Source of the DNA: Isosphaera pallida ATCC 43644
GTDB lineage: Bacteria; Planctomycetota; Planctomycetia; Isosphaerales; Isosphaeraceae
DNA length: 64,000 bases
Direction of reading: 5' to 3'
Assembly (NCBI RefSeq): GCF_000186345.1
Contig: NC_014962.1
Span: 5,050,450 to 5,114,449 of the forward strand
The notes below the pieces were generated by a model, which did not search any database, had not been told where the DNA came from, and saw only the letters and a program-made list of their open reading frames with translations. Position numbers and translations under genes: made by a program. Positions 1 through 9,755 of the stretch are shown here, piece after piece. Each line of letters opens with the position of its first letter. Position 1 is the stretch's first letter.

Positions 1-1
1 G

Positions 2-301
2 CTCGCCGGGGCTGCCGAGACCGTCTTGACCAGCCTTCTGGGCGACCAACCTCCGCCCGAGGGCTTCACCCTGACCCCCGAAGGACCCGCCGCGGCCCTT
101 GTCGCTCCCAGACGGTTCGAGACCCTCGCCCAGGCGGTCAACGAGGCCGCTCAAAGCCGCGTGCTAGGCGGCGTCAACTTCCCCTTTGATGTCGAGCGGG
201 GACTCCAGGCCGGCCGCGCTCTGGGACGCGCCACCGTCGAGGAACTGCTCCAACCCCCCAACCTCCCGTTGCCCTCGGCGTCCTTATCACCAAAAGTTTA
301 A
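2..301 (+). CDS. C-terminal end of a PAP2/vanadium haloperoxidase-like protein (5' truncated)
   Basis: The frame is open from the window edge to a TAA at 299-301, so only the last 99 residues or so are visible. The segment VLGGVNFPFDVERGLQAGR followed by ALGRATVEEL resembles the C-terminus of vanadium-dependent haloperoxidase/PAP2 superfamily proteins, where a GxHF(R/P)xD-like segment precedes a final helix before the end of the protein. The histidine usual in that segment is replaced by asparagine here. The catalytic residues lie upstream and cannot be checked. The call rests on a short match and could change with the full gene. Confidence 0.5.
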   Translation, partial: LAGAAETVLTSLLGDQPPPEGFTLTPEGPAAALVAPRRFETLAQAVNEAAQSRVLGGVNFPFDVERGLQAGRALGRATVEELLQPPNLPLPSASLSPKV

Positions 302-308
302 CGATTGG

Positions 309-336
309 TTGACCGTCGCGCGTCTGCTGCTACAAT
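309..336 (+). promoter_or_regulatory. sigma-70-like promoter candidate for the DUF1501 gene
   Basis: TTGACC at 309-314 and TACAAT at 331-336 are separated by 16 bp, close to the housekeeping consensus. It lies just after the preceding stop codon and would give a leader of about 120 nt before the ATG at 461. Confidence 0.45.
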
Positions 337-460
337 CGAGCGGCTTGGTTTCCGCGGGGCCGACGGACGGAGGTTTGCCGGCCGACCGAACTGGAGGATC
401 GGTCTGGCTGAACCGGGTACCATCAGTTCCCTCTGCTGCCAACCGCGCTGGAGTCTTCCT

Positions 461-1828
461 ATGTTGCGCCTTTCGGGACGCCCGATCGACTCGTTTTGTG
501 ATCGCCACAGCCGCCGCCACTTTTTGAAGATTGGTGCCTTGGGGTTGGGGGGATTGGCGCTTCCAGAGGTGTTCCGAGCGCAGGCGGCGTCGGTCAACCC
601 ACCCCGGTTGCCCTCAGGGGGGCTAGGCCACAAAGCGGTCATTATGATCTATCTTCCGGGCGGTCCATCGCATCAGGATATGTACGACCTGAAGATGGAC
701 GCTCCGATCGAGATTCGCGGCGAGTTCAAGCCGATTCCCACGAATGTGCCGGGGATTGAGATTTGCGAGCATTTGCCGCGTCTGGCTAAGATGATGGATA
801 AATTTGCCATCATTCGTTCGTTGTACGGCGGGGTCGATCAACACGCCTCGGACATGTGCCTGAGTGGTTGGCCGATCGGTCCCGGCGGCAATCAGAGCGG
901 GCGTCCCTCGCTAGGTTCGGCGGTGTCGCGGATTCAGGGGCCGGTGGACCCGACGGTGCCGCCGTTTGTGGGGCTGACGATCAAGACCGGGCACGCGCCC
1001 TATTCCAATCCGGGGCAACCCGGTTTCCTCGGGCCAGCGCACGCGGCGTTCCGTCCCGACGGCGAGAGCATGGCCAACATGCGTCTGCGGGGGATCACGC
1101 TGGATCAACTGCGGGATCGTCGGGCGTTGTTGACCAGCTTCGACCAATTTCGTCGGGAACGGGATTTCGACGCGCGAATGGAGTCGGTCGATGTGGCGAC
1201 CCGCAAGGCGTTTGACGTGTTGACCTCTAGCAAGCTGGTCGAGGCGTTCGACTTGGACCGCGAACCGGCGGCGGTGCGTGACCGCTATGGCCGGGGCGGT
1301 CCCGAACCGGCCTTCGGCGAGGACGCCGGTCCCCACTGGATGGATCAATTCCTTCTGGCGCGTCGCCTGGTCGAGGCCGGGGTGCGGTGCGTGACCCTCT
1401 CCTTCGGCAGCTGGGACCGCCACCATTCCAACTTTACCCGCTTGCCTGCGCAGCTCGATCGGTTCGATCAGGGCATCACCGCTTTAGTCCAGGATCTCCA
1501 TGATCGGGGCCTCGATCAAGACGTCACGGTGATCGCCTGGGGCGAGTTCGGCCGGACCCCTCGGATCAACAAGGACGCCGGACGTGACCACTGGCCCCAG
1601 GTCGCCAGCGCGCTTTTGGCTGGCGGAGGTTTGCGGACCGGCCAGGTGATCGGATCGACCAACCGTCTGGGGGAAGTGCCTAAGGATCGCCCGGTTCACT
1701 TCCAGGAGGTCTTCGCCACCTTATACAACCGTCTGGGAATCGACGTGGGTTCCGTCACGGTGGAGGATCCCTCTGGACGTCCCCGCTACCTGCTGGATCA
1801 TCTCAACCCGATCCGTGAGTTGATCTAA
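461..1828 (+). CDS. DUF1501 family protein with Tat-type leader
   Basis: A 455-residue protein of the DUF1501 family, an alkaline-phosphatase-like fold very abundant in planctomycetes; the biochemical role is not established. The ATG at 461 is chosen because it leads directly into a Tat-like leader ([15 protein letters not shown], then an Ala-rich segment), which predicts export; the open frame extends further upstream but that part is not protein-like. Family segments seen are [15 protein letters not shown] near the start, [17 protein letters not shown] in the C-terminal part and a histidine-rich SWDRHHSNF segment. These genes are often paired with DUF1549/DUF1553 genes in planctomycetes, but no partner is visible here. 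A good promoter sits 125 bp upstream. Confidence 0.93.
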   Translation: MLRLSGRPIDSFCDRHSRRHFLKIGALGLGGLALPEVFRAQAASVNPPRLPSGGLGHKAVIMIYLPGGPSHQDMYDLKMDAPIEIRGEFKPIPTNVPGIEICEHLPRLAKMMDKFAIIRSLYGGVDQHASDMCLSGWPIGPGGNQSGRPSLGSAVSRIQGPVDPTVPPFVGLTIKTGHAPYSNPGQPGFLGPAHAAFRPDGESMANMRLRGITLDQLRDRRALLTSFDQFRRERDFDARMESVDVATRKAFDVLTSSKLVEAFDLDREPAAVRDRYGRGGPEPAFGEDAGPHWMDQFLLARRLVEAGVRCVTLSFGSWDRHHSNFTRLPAQLDRFDQGITALVQDLHDRGLDQDVTVIAWGEFGRTPRINKDAGRDHWPQVASALLAGGGLRTGQVIGSTNRLGEVPKDRPVHFQEVFATLYNRLGIDVGSVTVEDPSGRPRYLLDHLNPIRELI

Positions 1829-1928
1829 CTCGACCGACCCCGAACGCGAACCCGAGCGATTCCCGCTTCCCAACACGGTCCCACCCGAACCCGCGGGGCG
1901 TCCGCGGCGTTGGGGAAGGCCAGCGCGG

Positions 1929-1956
1929 TTGCCGAACCGGGCGATCATGCTAGAAT
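1929..1956 (+). promoter_or_regulatory. promoter candidate for the family-2 glycosyltransferase
   Basis: TTGCCG at 1929-1934 and TAGAAT at 1951-1956 are 16 bp apart. This falls inside the upstream extension of the open frame, which supports the later ATG at 2043 as the real start. Confidence 0.4.
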
Positions 1957-2042
1957 CGAGCCTTTCTGGACGGGTCGCCGGGAAGCGATCGGGGTGGGAA
2001 CAGAGGTTCGTTCAGCTGAAGCCGGGGGCGAGGATCAACGCG

Positions 2043-2918
2043 ATGGAGTTCAACAACAACGAGATTAAGGCCGCCGTGCTTGAAGGCCTCCGCAGTGTCG
2101 AGGAGCTTGACGAGGTCGAACGGGTCGCCCTATTGCAACGTTTGCTGGGCGAAGGGGTTTGCCGACGCCTGGGCATCTATCCCATCCCCCCCAATTTTTG
2201 CCTCTCGGTGGTCATTCCGGTTTACAATGAAATTCGCTTCATTGACCAAATTTTGGCCCGTGTCCGCGCTGTACCGATCCGCAAGCAAATCATCCTGGTG
2301 GACGACTGCTCGACCGATGGCACCCGTGAACGTCTCAAGTATCTGGCCCGCACTGAGCCGGATTTGACCGTCGAGTTTCATGACGTCAACCAGGGCAAAG
2401 GCGCGGCGCTGCGCACCGCGATCAAGCTGGCCACCGGCGACGTGGTTTTGGTTCAGGACGCCGACCTCGAATACGACCCCGCGGAATATCCACAACTGAT
2501 CCAACCAATCATCGAAGGCAAGGCCGACGTGGTGTACGGCTCGCGGTTCATCGGCGAGAAGCACCGCGTCCTGTACTACTGGCACAGCGTGGCTAACAAA
2601 GTGTTGACCGTACTCTCTAACATGTTCACCAACTTGAACCTGACTGACATGGAAGTGTGTTATAAGGTGTTCCGTCGGGAGGTGATTCAGGGGGTGACGC
2701 TCAAGAGCGATCGGTTCGGCTTCGAGCCCGAGGTGACGGCCAAGATCGCGCGGTTCCGGTTCCCGCCCGAGCCGGGTCAGACCAAGGGCCGCAAGTGTAG
2801 GGTCTACGAGATTCCGGTCAGCTACAATGGTCGCAGTTACGAGGAAGGCAAGAAAATCGGCTGGAAGGACGGAGTGCAGGCGCTTTACTGCATTTTCCGG
2901 TACGCCTTCGCAGACTGA
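2043..2918 (+). CDS. glycosyltransferase family 2, DPM1/dolichyl-phosphate-mannose-synthase-like
   Basis: A 291-residue cytoplasmic inverting GT-A glycosyltransferase of the polyprenyl-phosphate sugar synthase type. After about 50 N-terminal residues the GT2 domain starts with [18 protein letters not shown] (about residue 86) binds the nucleotide; QDADLEYDP (about residue 138) holds the DxD metal site; YGSRF follows. There are no obvious C-terminal membrane helices, so it is the short soluble form. The ATG at 2043 is preceded by a purine-rich GGGGGCGAGGA; the frame runs further upstream but overlaps a promoter-like site. It converges with the ABC permease gene. The sugar donor cannot be told from sequence. 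Confidence 0.9.
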   Translation: MEFNNNEIKAAVLEGLRSVEELDEVERVALLQRLLGEGVCRRLGIYPIPPNFCLSVVIPVYNEIRFIDQILARVRAVPIRKQIILVDDCSTDGTRERLKYLARTEPDLTVEFHDVNQGKGAALRTAIKLATGDVVLVQDADLEYDPAEYPQLIQPIIEGKADVVYGSRFIGEKHRVLYYWHSVANKVLTVLSNMFTNLNLTDMEVCYKVFRREVIQGVTLKSDRFGFEPEVTAKIARFRFPPEPGQTKGRKCRVYEIPVSYNGRSYEEGKKIGWKDGVQALYCIFRYAFAD

Positions 2919-2947
2919 CAACCGATGATGGATCAAACCGGCGGCAT

Positions 2948-4777
2948 TCACTCGCGCTCCGCTTTCAGGAGGGGGGAGTCGCGTTGTGGGGGGCTCATGC
3001 GTCCCCGCGGCGGACGCCGGGTTGGTGCGCAAGGCGCAGCGCCAAAGCCAAGGCGACCGTGCCGGTTGCGACGAAAAGGCCCTGGCAGATCAGGGCGAAC
3101 CCAGCGAGATGGCTTTCGACTCCGGTGTGCAGGAGGCTCCAAAAGTCGTTTGGAGAGCAAGGTGGTGCCGGGGGGCTCGACCCAATGCGAGGCGGGCAGT
3201 TCGCCGAGGGCTAGGGTAAAGGCGATCATCCAACTGGCGGCCAAGGCGGGTCGGAGGGCCGGCAGGACCACCCGCCCAAAGACAGCTTGTGGTCCCAGAC
3301 CGCCCAGCGCCGCTGCTTCGAGGCGTTCGCGGGGCAGGGCAGCCAGAGCAGGCCGCAAGATCAGCCAGGCGAACGGAAAGGTGCGGAAGGTGTGGGCGAA
3401 GACTAAAACGAGGGGCGAGTCGTACACCCACGGAACCATTTGAGCGAGGGGACCGCGTCCCCAGGCCAAAACCAGCGCCATACCGGCCACTGGGCCAGGC
3501 ATTGCCAACGCGAGGGCCGCCATGCCACCGCCCACCCAGCGCGCCCAGCTTCGGGAACGTCCCAGCCAGGTCCAGGCCAGGGCCAGCAGGACCGCCAGGG
3601 TGGCACCCGAGGCAGCGATTGGCACGGTCTCGACCAGACTCTCGACCACCTCCGGCGCGGCGCGTTGAAGGGTGCCGAGCAGTCCGGCAAGGCTCCAGCG
3701 GGGCGGGAGGCCTGCCGCGGCGTCGCCGCCGACTCGTCCAGCCCGCCAGATCAGGCCGCCCCAGGGGATGATGACCAGGATTGCCAAGACCAGTCCCAGC
3801 CCCAAGCCCGCCGCGGCGCGTTGCCAGTGTTGAGGCCAACGCCAAAGCGAAGCACGGCCGCGCCGGGCTTCGCTGGCCGCGCCGTGACGACGGGTTGTCG
3901 CTCCAATGGCACGATCGGCCCAGACTAGGGCGCTCAGCGCGACCAGCAGAGGGGGCAGAGCCAAAAGGGCGGCGACCCGCGCGCCTCGTCCCACGCCGAA
4001 CTGGAGATACGCCTCCTCGGCAAAGGTACGGACCTGAAGCAGGTCGGTGATGGTCATTTCCCCGACGGTCGGCAGGATCACCGCCACGGTCGCGGCGATG
4101 AGGAAGCCGCGGGCACGTTGGGCCGAGACACCAAGGATCACGCCGAGACGCCCGGTCTCCAGACGAGCGGCCTCCTCCAACTCCGGCTCGACCCGCCGCC
4201 AGCCGAGGGCGGCGATCAAGGTGGTCCAGGGCAGGGCGGCGATGGCGTGTACCCAAGCCGCACCGATCCAGCCCACCAGCCAGGGACCGTCGCCACCGGG
4301 CCACTCCAGCCACTGAGCGCGTCCCACGTTGCCCAACGCGCCAATCCAGGCAGTGGCGGTCACCGGCAGAGGCGTGAGAGCCAGCACCCCCAGCAGCCAG
4401 AGGCTCAAGGATCGCCCAATGGTGTCGGTTCGCGCTAGGACGAATCCCAGGAATGCGCCCAAAGGGACCGCCACCACCGCGGCTCCAACCGCGACCTTGA
4501 GGGTCTGCGTGGCGGGATGGCGAATCCGTGCGACCCACTCACTGAGAATCCAAGGCGGAACCATGATCTTTGCATCCCCGGTGTCGCCGCTTCGTGAAGT
4601 GGCTGGAAATGCCGGTTCGAGCGGATCAACCACCAACGCGCCTAGCCAAGCTCCCGTGGGAAGTCCAAGCAGAACCGCCAAACTAAGCCAAGCGCCAACC
4701 CGCCCACCCAAATCGCGCGATCCCAACGGGCCGAATTCCCTGACCGACTCGACCGGTTCACGCCGGTTTTTGGCCAT
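2948..4777 (-). CDS. two-domain ABC transporter permease (FbpB-like) with a C-terminal frameshift
   Basis: A fused double permease of the binding-protein-dependent type, like ferric-iron/thiamine permeases, with about 12 hydrophobic segments. Both halves carry an EAA loop: EEAARLETGRLG in the first and LEAAALGGLGPQAVFG in the second, the latter followed by the family segment TLALGELPAS. Start taken at ATG 4777 (MAKNRREPV); ATG 4843 is possible. As read, the frame ends in an Arg/Pro-rich tail that is not membrane-like. The expected end is encoded in another frame: from about 3135 down to a TGA at 2997-2995 the bases read LLHTGVESHLAGFALIC then GLFVATGTVALALAL, a typical last membrane helix. 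A one-base shift at 3133-3150 separates them, either a real mutation or a sequence error. No binding protein or ATPase is adjacent. Confidence 0.82.
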   Translation of the reverse strand: MAKNRREPVESVREFGPLGSRDLGGRVGAWLSLAVLLGLPTGAWLGALVVDPLEPAFPATSRSGDTGDAKIMVPPWILSEWVARIRHPATQTLKVAVGAAVVAVPLGAFLGFVLARTDTIGRSLSLWLLGVLALTPLPVTATAWIGALGNVGRAQWLEWPGGDGPWLVGWIGAAWVHAIAALPWTTLIAALGWRRVEPELEEAARLETGRLGVILGVSAQRARGFLIAATVAVILPTVGEMTITDLLQVRTFAEEAYLQFGVGRGARVAALLALPPLLVALSALVWADRAIGATTRRHGAASEARRGRASLWRWPQHWQRAAAGLGLGLVLAILVIIPWGGLIWRAGRVGGDAAAGLPPRWSLAGLLGTLQRAAPEVVESLVETVPIAASGATLAVLLALAWTWLGRSRSWARWVGGGMAALALAMPGPVAGMALVLAWGRGPLAQMVPWVYDSPLVLVFAHTFRTFPFAWLILRPALAALPRERLEAAALGGLGPQAVFGRVVLPALRPALAASWMIAFTLALGELPASHWVEPPGTTLLSKRLLEPPAHRSRKPSRWVRPDLPGPFRRNRHGRLGFGAAPCAPTRRPPRGRMSPPQRDSPLLKAERE

Positions 4778-4904
4778 TTCGCGTTGTCCATAGGGTAAAA
4801 TCGAATGATGCACCGACTCGATCGGCTCGCCGGGTCGTCTCATGTGAGGTGCTGAGATCGAACGGGATTGAGATCGAGACAAGTCAGGCGAAGGAAGGAT
4901 GACG

Positions 4905-5264
4905 ATGAACGCCCCGCTCGACAAGTGGCGAACTCCGGTGGCCCGTCTGATGATGGCGGCAACCCTGGCGGCCGGGTTGATGGTGGGGTCCGGTTGCGGG
5001 GGATCCCGCAACCTGAGAATCGCTGGCCAAAGCCCCGAGTTGTTCGACTCGCCACTCATTCAAAACGAGGGCATCACCATCGGCGAGGCCCGCCGGGTAA
5101 GCTTTGTGGATCGGCATCCGTTACTTTATAAGCCGGTCGAGTGGTACAACCGCGCGCCCAACAATCCCATCGTGGGGGTTTTGAGCGCGACGGTTGTGGG
5201 GATTCCGGCGGGTGTGCTGGGCGAAGCCCGCCAGATCATCGTCGGTTGCCCGGTGCGCCCTTGA
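4905..5264 (+). CDS. small predicted lipoprotein
   Basis: About 119 residues. The N-terminus has a basic start (KWRTPVAR), a hydrophobic stretch (LMMAATLAAGLMV) and a GSGC lipobox-like end, so it is probably a lipoprotein anchored in a membrane. The C-terminal part contains a second hydrophobic stretch (IVGVLSATVVGIPAGVLGEA). ATG 4905 is preferred over ATG 4899 because AGGAAGG lies 6 nt upstream of it. It is divergent from the permease gene. I do not recognise a family. Confidence 0.72.
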   Translation: MNAPLDKWRTPVARLMMAATLAAGLMVGSGCGGSRNLRIAGQSPELFDSPLIQNEGITIGEARRVSFVDRHPLLYKPVEWYNRAPNNPIVGVLSATVVGIPAGVLGEARQIIVGCPVRP

Positions 5265-5450
5265 CTCGGTGGCCGATTCTAAAGACGAACAATGAGGGCA
5301 GAGTCGAGGGTCGAAAAGTCGGAGGGGAATGCAGCCGAGCGAGGTTGTTTGTATAAACTCCACTCCGCAGGACGTGAACCAATTTCAAGGATGAGGGAAT
5401 ATGGTCCCCCCAATGCCGGATCACCCCATCCGTGTGTGAGGTGTTGTTCG

Positions 5451-6335
5451 ATGGCGCAGTGGCGACAACTTGGCCTGATGGGTTTCCTCGCATTGGTGGG
5501 CGGTCTCCCACGACCAACCAACGCTCAGGACTCCAGCGGCGAGGGCCTTCCTCAGTTGCTTCCCCCCATCGTCGCTCCGGAACCAGCTCCTTCCACGTCC
5601 CGCGAGCCGGATCCCACTCCCCGTCGTTCAGGGTCTCCAGTTGTCACGGGCCGCTTCACGCCGGAGCGTGCTTCGATCCCCACCTCGACTCCCTCCGAGT
5701 CCTCGACGACGCCCCGCTTGTCTCGAAGCGGGGTGTCTCCAGGGCGGCAGCCGACAGGGACTGGTCTCATCCTGCCGCGTCCTGCAGTGCCGGGCCCTTC
5801 TCACGGCGGGCCGTTTGACCCGTTGGATTTGCCCCCTTTGGAGCGTCCTCGGACGCCGACGACCTCCATTTCTCCCCTCGACGTGACCTCCGAAGCGAGC
5901 CGGCGCTCCGCATCCGACTCGCGGGCGGCCGAGTTGACTCCCTTGCCTGAGCCGCCCCTGCGTCCCGGACTGGCGTTCCCGGGTCCGGAAGCGCCTTCCC
6001 TTCGCCTGCCCTCAGTGGTGCGTCCCACGCCTGGACCCGACTCCGCGAATGCTCGTGGACGCGCTTCCGGCTCAGCTTCGGCTTCTGTGACCCTTGACTC
6101 GGTTGATCCAAACTCGGCCTCGCCCGAACTGTTGAGTCGGATTGAGAAGGAGTTGGAACAGAAGATTCGCCAAGTGGGCGGTAATCGGCTCAAGACGGTC
6201 AAGGTGGTTGTCCGCGACGGCGTGATTTCCATTGACGCCCGCACTGTTTTCTTCTGGCAGCGCAACGCGCTGCGGCGGGACATCGAACAGCTTCGCGCCG
6301 AACCGGGTTTTCGCTACCATCTTCAAGTTCGTTGA
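5451..6335 (+). CDS. secreted Pro/Ser-rich protein with C-terminal BON-like domain
   Basis: A 294-residue protein. ATG 5451 begins a signal peptide (MAQWRQLGLMGFLALVGG, cleavage likely after TNA). A long disordered Pro/Ser/Arg/Thr-rich region spans roughly residues 25-215. The last 75 or so residues (LLSRIEKELEQKIRQ ... VKVVVRDGVISIDARTV ... RRDIEQL) have the alternating strand-helix pattern of a BON domain, a module linked to membrane or envelope binding. The frame is open upstream of 5451 but that part is not protein-like. The preceding 186 bp contain no gene. Confidence 0.72.
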   Translation: MAQWRQLGLMGFLALVGGLPRPTNAQDSSGEGLPQLLPPIVAPEPAPSTSREPDPTPRRSGSPVVTGRFTPERASIPTSTPSESSTTPRLSRSGVSPGRQPTGTGLILPRPAVPGPSHGGPFDPLDLPPLERPRTPTTSISPLDVTSEASRRSASDSRAAELTPLPEPPLRPGLAFPGPEAPSLRLPSVVRPTPGPDSANARGRASGSASASVTLDSVDPNSASPELLSRIEKELEQKIRQVGGNRLKTVKVVVRDGVISIDARTVFFWQRNALRRDIEQLRAEPGFRYHLQVR

Positions 6336-6636
6336 AGCCAGCTAACCTATTGGATCCCGCATCGCCGGGCAATCTGTCCGATGGGTTCGCCGCCAGTTTT
6401 CCCCACCTTACCAGACCAGACCAGCGAGACCAGACGACACGAGGCGAGTCGATCGCAGCATGGATGGCGCGAGAGGGTTGGAGGGTGAGGCATCCATCCA
6501 ATCGCCCCGATTGACTCGACGGGGCGGTTGTGGCGAGGGTACCGGATCAGCTCCGATTGTCGCGCTGGCCTCTGAGTCGTCGGAGTGTGTCCCGCATTCC
6601 AACGTGTCCACGTTCACCCCTTTGGCGACCGACGGG

Positions 6637-7824
6637 ATGGAGCCGTTGCGGGTCGCGTTGTTTTACGACCTCAACGCCTGCCGCTACCCCACCGGGGTCA
6701 CTCGGCACGCCCTGGCCCAGCTCGAGCAGCTCTCGAATTCGGAAGCAATCGACCTCCAGGTGGTCACGGGTCGAGTGACAGTGGCGGAGGGGCGGCGGTA
6801 CTGGGAGGGGTTGGACCCGCGCCGTCGTCACGAATTGCCGGTGCGAACCCGGGACATCCTGCGTTATTGGCGTCTGCTCAAACACCCGCGGTTACAAGCC
6901 TGGACCGGTCCGGTCGATTGGGTGTACTGCCCTGCCGAGTTCAGCGTCTCGGCCGCGGGGGCGCGAGTGGCGGTGACCAGTCACGACCTGATGCAGGATC
7001 TCCGGTTCGGTGATCGCCGCCAGTTACGGATGCGGGCCCGGAGTTTCCGCCGGGCCGATCTGATTCTTTCGGTGTCGCAGTTCAACACGCGGTTGCTGCT
7101 GGAGACCTTCCCCGACTGTCGCGCCAAGATCGCTCAGGTTCCCAACGGAGCGGAGGATTTGTTCTTCGAACCGCCCACCGAAGAGGAGCGCCTCGCGGCA
7201 CGCCGCGACCTGGGATTGGACCCGAATCACCCCTACCTCATCACGGTGGCCAACTTTCAGCCCCGCAAGAACTTGCCGCGACTAATCCGCGTGGCGGCGC
7301 GGTTGCCCGAGGTCGCTCGGGGTGACCTCGCGTTGGTGATCTTGGGGTTCGGAGGCGCGGAACATACCCGAGCCCTGCGCGAAGCAATCGCCCAAGTGGA
7401 CCCCCGCGCTCGGATTCTGATGCCAGGCTATCGTCAAGGACGCGAACTGCGTGCGCTGTATGCCGAATCGCTCGCGATGGTGTTTCCATCGCTCTGCGAA
7501 AGCTTCGGCATTCCGGTGGTCGAGGCGATGGCCCAGGGAATCCCAGTCGCGCTGGCTGACTCCACCGCGCTTCCCGAAGTTGGCGGCGAGGCGGGCTGGT
7601 ATTTCCACCCGGAAGATGATGATCACATGCTCATGGTGCTGCGAGATTTGCTCGACCGTCACGAGGAACGACGCCGCCGGATTCAGATCGGTCTCAAACT
7701 GGCTCAGCACTACCGCTGGGACCGGGCCGGCCGGGAGTTGATCCAGGCCCTTAGATGGGCCGACGGTGCCTTGGCCAACTCCAACGACCATCGCAGCAAC
7801 AACGCCGAAGTGCCACCCACGTGA
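6637..7824 (+). CDS. glycosyltransferase family 4 (GT-B fold)
   Basis: A retaining GT-B glycosyltransferase, 395 residues from the ATG at 6637 (MEPLRVALFYD). The C-terminal domain is clear: ITVANFQPRKNLPRLI, then GYRQGRELRALYAES, then the EX7E donor-site motif in ESFGIPVVEAMAQG and ALPEVGGEAGWYF. The N-terminal acceptor domain has TSHDLMQDLRF and LILSVSQFN. The open frame extends to ATG 6460 (454 residues), but that extension is low-complexity and not conserved-looking. Mannosyl- or glucosyltransferase in envelope or exopolysaccharide synthesis is likely by family; the acceptor is unknown. Confidence 0.88.
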   Translation: MEPLRVALFYDLNACRYPTGVTRHALAQLEQLSNSEAIDLQVVTGRVTVAEGRRYWEGLDPRRRHELPVRTRDILRYWRLLKHPRLQAWTGPVDWVYCPAEFSVSAAGARVAVTSHDLMQDLRFGDRRQLRMRARSFRRADLILSVSQFNTRLLLETFPDCRAKIAQVPNGAEDLFFEPPTEEERLAARRDLGLDPNHPYLITVANFQPRKNLPRLIRVAARLPEVARGDLALVILGFGGAEHTRALREAIAQVDPRARILMPGYRQGRELRALYAESLAMVFPSLCESFGIPVVEAMAQGIPVALADSTALPEVGGEAGWYFHPEDDDHMLMVLRDLLDRHEERRRRIQIGLKLAQHYRWDRAGRELIQALRWADGALANSNDHRSNNAEVPPT

Positions 7825-8729
7825 GAGAGCAGGCGGCATGCTTCGGCGGCTATGCGATCGAATGGAGACGCAAAAGACGATGTCTGTGCGGAGCGAAGCG
7901 AGGAGGTGAAGGCGTGACGGGGACCGGTTGAACCGGCGAACCACCAAGGCTAAGGCGGTACCAAGCTAAGCGAGATTGTCGATCAGGCCCACCATTGCCG
8001 GTAAACGGAATCGGTTCAGGACACCCACGCTGCTTGGCTTGACGCTCGCTTCCTTTCCCCCTCGTTCGTTTAAACGGGTGGATTCGTTTAGTTTCGATCG
8101 CGGTCGTTGGACGACTCCTGACCCCGCGACGCATTGGCGTAGGCCGAGGTGATCACGTTCAGCAAAGCCGAGCGGCGTCCCGCGCGGATCGACTTGCCGC
8201 CCCGACGGATGCGAGCCGCCGCACCCGCCCACTGGTATGACGCATTGGCGAACTTGGTCGAAGACTGAGCCATCTTATCTCGACTCCAGATTCAAGGGGG
8301 TCCGCCCACAAGCCGGGTGGGACGCGCCATCGAAAGGAATGTTTCGATTAATGTCATTCGAAGAAGAACAAACACCGGCGCGAATGAGAATGACTTGCTA
8401 AGTCGTGTCGAGCCGCCGGTTGAGTGTGTTTCCACTGTAGCGGCCCCACCCTGGATTTCAAGCGGTGTTTTCGAAGGTTCGCCGTTTTTCCAAAACGAGT
8501 TGACCGTCATCGACCCGAGTGATTCGAGATGGAAATGAAGCGGCATAGGTTCTATTGGTTGGCTTGATGATGAGAGGCTAAAGCGAGCGTGGGTGGGTTT
8601 CGTCTAATCGATCGGCTTGATGGAGAATGGATCGCAAATCGGTTGGGAGAAGATGCGTGTGAACGGCGGAGGGCATAAGCGGAGGCGAATCGAATGAGTT
8701 GTCTGGTTTGGGCGGGGTGAGCGCGGGGT
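7825..8729. other. sparse region with at most one small gene
   Basis: About 900 bp between the GT4 gene and DAHP synthase. Apart from the possible 61-codon gene at 8088-8273 I see no protein-like frame. A short palindrome CCGGTTGAACCGG lies near 7925. The segment 8330-8480 is visibly less GC-rich than its surroundings. Confidence 0.5.
8088..8273 (-). CDS. possible small basic protein (61 aa)
   Basis: The frame starts at ATG 8273 with GGAG about 10 nt upstream. The product (MAQSSTKFANASYQWAG, then ARIRRGGKSIRAGRRSA) is basic, with a likely helical middle (LLNVITSAYANA). No family is recognised and the frame is short, so this is a candidate only. Confidence 0.35.
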   Translation of the reverse strand: MAQSSTKFANASYQWAGAAARIRRGGKSIRAGRRSALLNVITSAYANASRGQESSNDRDRN

Positions 8730-9755
8730 TCAGGTCAATTCGACGCCGAGGTGGGGGGCCAGTTTGCGAAGGGATTCGAGCAGCGCGTCGAATTCCTGGT
8801 AGTCGATTGACTGAGGGCCGTCGGAGAGGGCCTTTTCAGGGTGAGGGTGGACTTCGATGAGCAGGCCGTCGGCTCCGGCGGCCAGAGCGGCGCGGGCCAT
8901 CGCGGGGACGAAGGCGCGTTTGCCGGTGCCGTGACTAGGATCGACTAGGACCGGCAGGTGCGAGACTGCTTTCAAGGGGGGAATCACCGAGAGGTCTAGG
9001 GTATTGCGTGAGTGGTCGGAAAAGGTGCGGACCCCGCGTTCGCAAAGCGCGACGTTGTAGTTGGGACCGGAGAGGATGTATTCCGCGGCCATGAGCCATT
9101 CCTCCAGGGTGGCGGCCAGACCTCGTTTGAGTAACACTGGTTTGTTCAACCGGGCTACGCACTTCAGCAGCGCAAAGTTCTGCATATTCCGCGCGCCGAT
9201 TTGGATCATATCAGCGACCTGGGCGACCGCCTGGGCGTCCTGGGTGTCCATCAGTTCGGTGACAATACCGATTCCGGTCGCGGCGCGGGCCTCCTCCAGA
9301 ATCCTCAACCCTTCCTCGCCCATTCCCTGGAAGGCGTAGGGACTGGTGCGGGGTTTGAACGCGCCGGCCCTCATGAGCTTGACGCCGCGTTGCGTCATTG
9401 CTTCGGCGACCCCTAGGATGAGGTCGCGGCTCTCCACCGAGCAAGGCCCGGCGATGAGGGTGAACGAGCCAGGACCAATCCGCGCCCCTTGGTTGGGACC
9501 GACTCGGAAGGCGGTGTCGTGCGGCTTCATTTCCCGGCTGGCGAGTTTGAAGGGTTTAGTGACCCGGATGAGTTCTTCGACGCCGGGCAGCATCTCTAAG
9601 GGACGGCGATCGACGGCAGCGGTGTTGCCGGTCACGCCGATGGCCGTTCGGGTCGGTCCTGGCAAGGGATGGGGGGTCAGCCCCATCCGCCGAACCGTTT
9701 CCAATACGCGGTCGATCTGTTCCGAACTGGCCTGAGCCTGCATCACGATCAACAT
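8730..9755 (-). CDS. aroF: 3-deoxy-7-phosphoheptulonate (DAHP) synthase, type I-beta
   Basis: Catalyses the first step of the shikimate pathway, phosphoenolpyruvate plus erythrose-4-phosphate to DAHP. The 341-residue protein from ATG 9755 (MLIVMQAQASSEQ) has an N-terminal ferredoxin-like domain of about 80 residues, as in the Thermotoga-type enzyme, where it carries feedback inhibition by aromatic amino acids. The barrel shows IAGPCSVES, the KPRTSPYAFQG loop, QIGARNMQNF, KPVLLKRG, LCERGVRTF and the metal-site region VDPSHGTGKR, then EVHPHPEKALSDG. It is divergent from the pseudopilin gene and solitary, with no other aro gene nearby. Confidence 0.96.
   Translation of the reverse strand: MLIVMQAQASSEQIDRVLETVRRMGLTPHPLPGPTRTAIGVTGNTAAVDRRPLEMLPGVEELIRVTKPFKLASREMKPHDTAFRVGPNQGARIGPGSFTLIAGPCSVESRDLILGVAEAMTQRGVKLMRAGAFKPRTSPYAFQGMGEEGLRILEEARAATGIGIVTELMDTQDAQAVAQVADMIQIGARNMQNFALLKCVARLNKPVLLKRGLAATLEEWLMAAEYILSGPNYNVALCERGVRTFSDHSRNTLDLSVIPPLKAVSHLPVLVDPSHGTGKRAFVPAMARAALAAGADGLLIEVHPHPEKALSDGPQSIDYQEFDALLESLRKLAPHLGVELT

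Noticed and set aside
3090-4538. 482-codon frame antiparallel-phase within the permease gene
   Set aside because: Arg/Gly/Pro-rich shadow frame typical of high-GC DNA; the permease frame has helices and EAA motifs.
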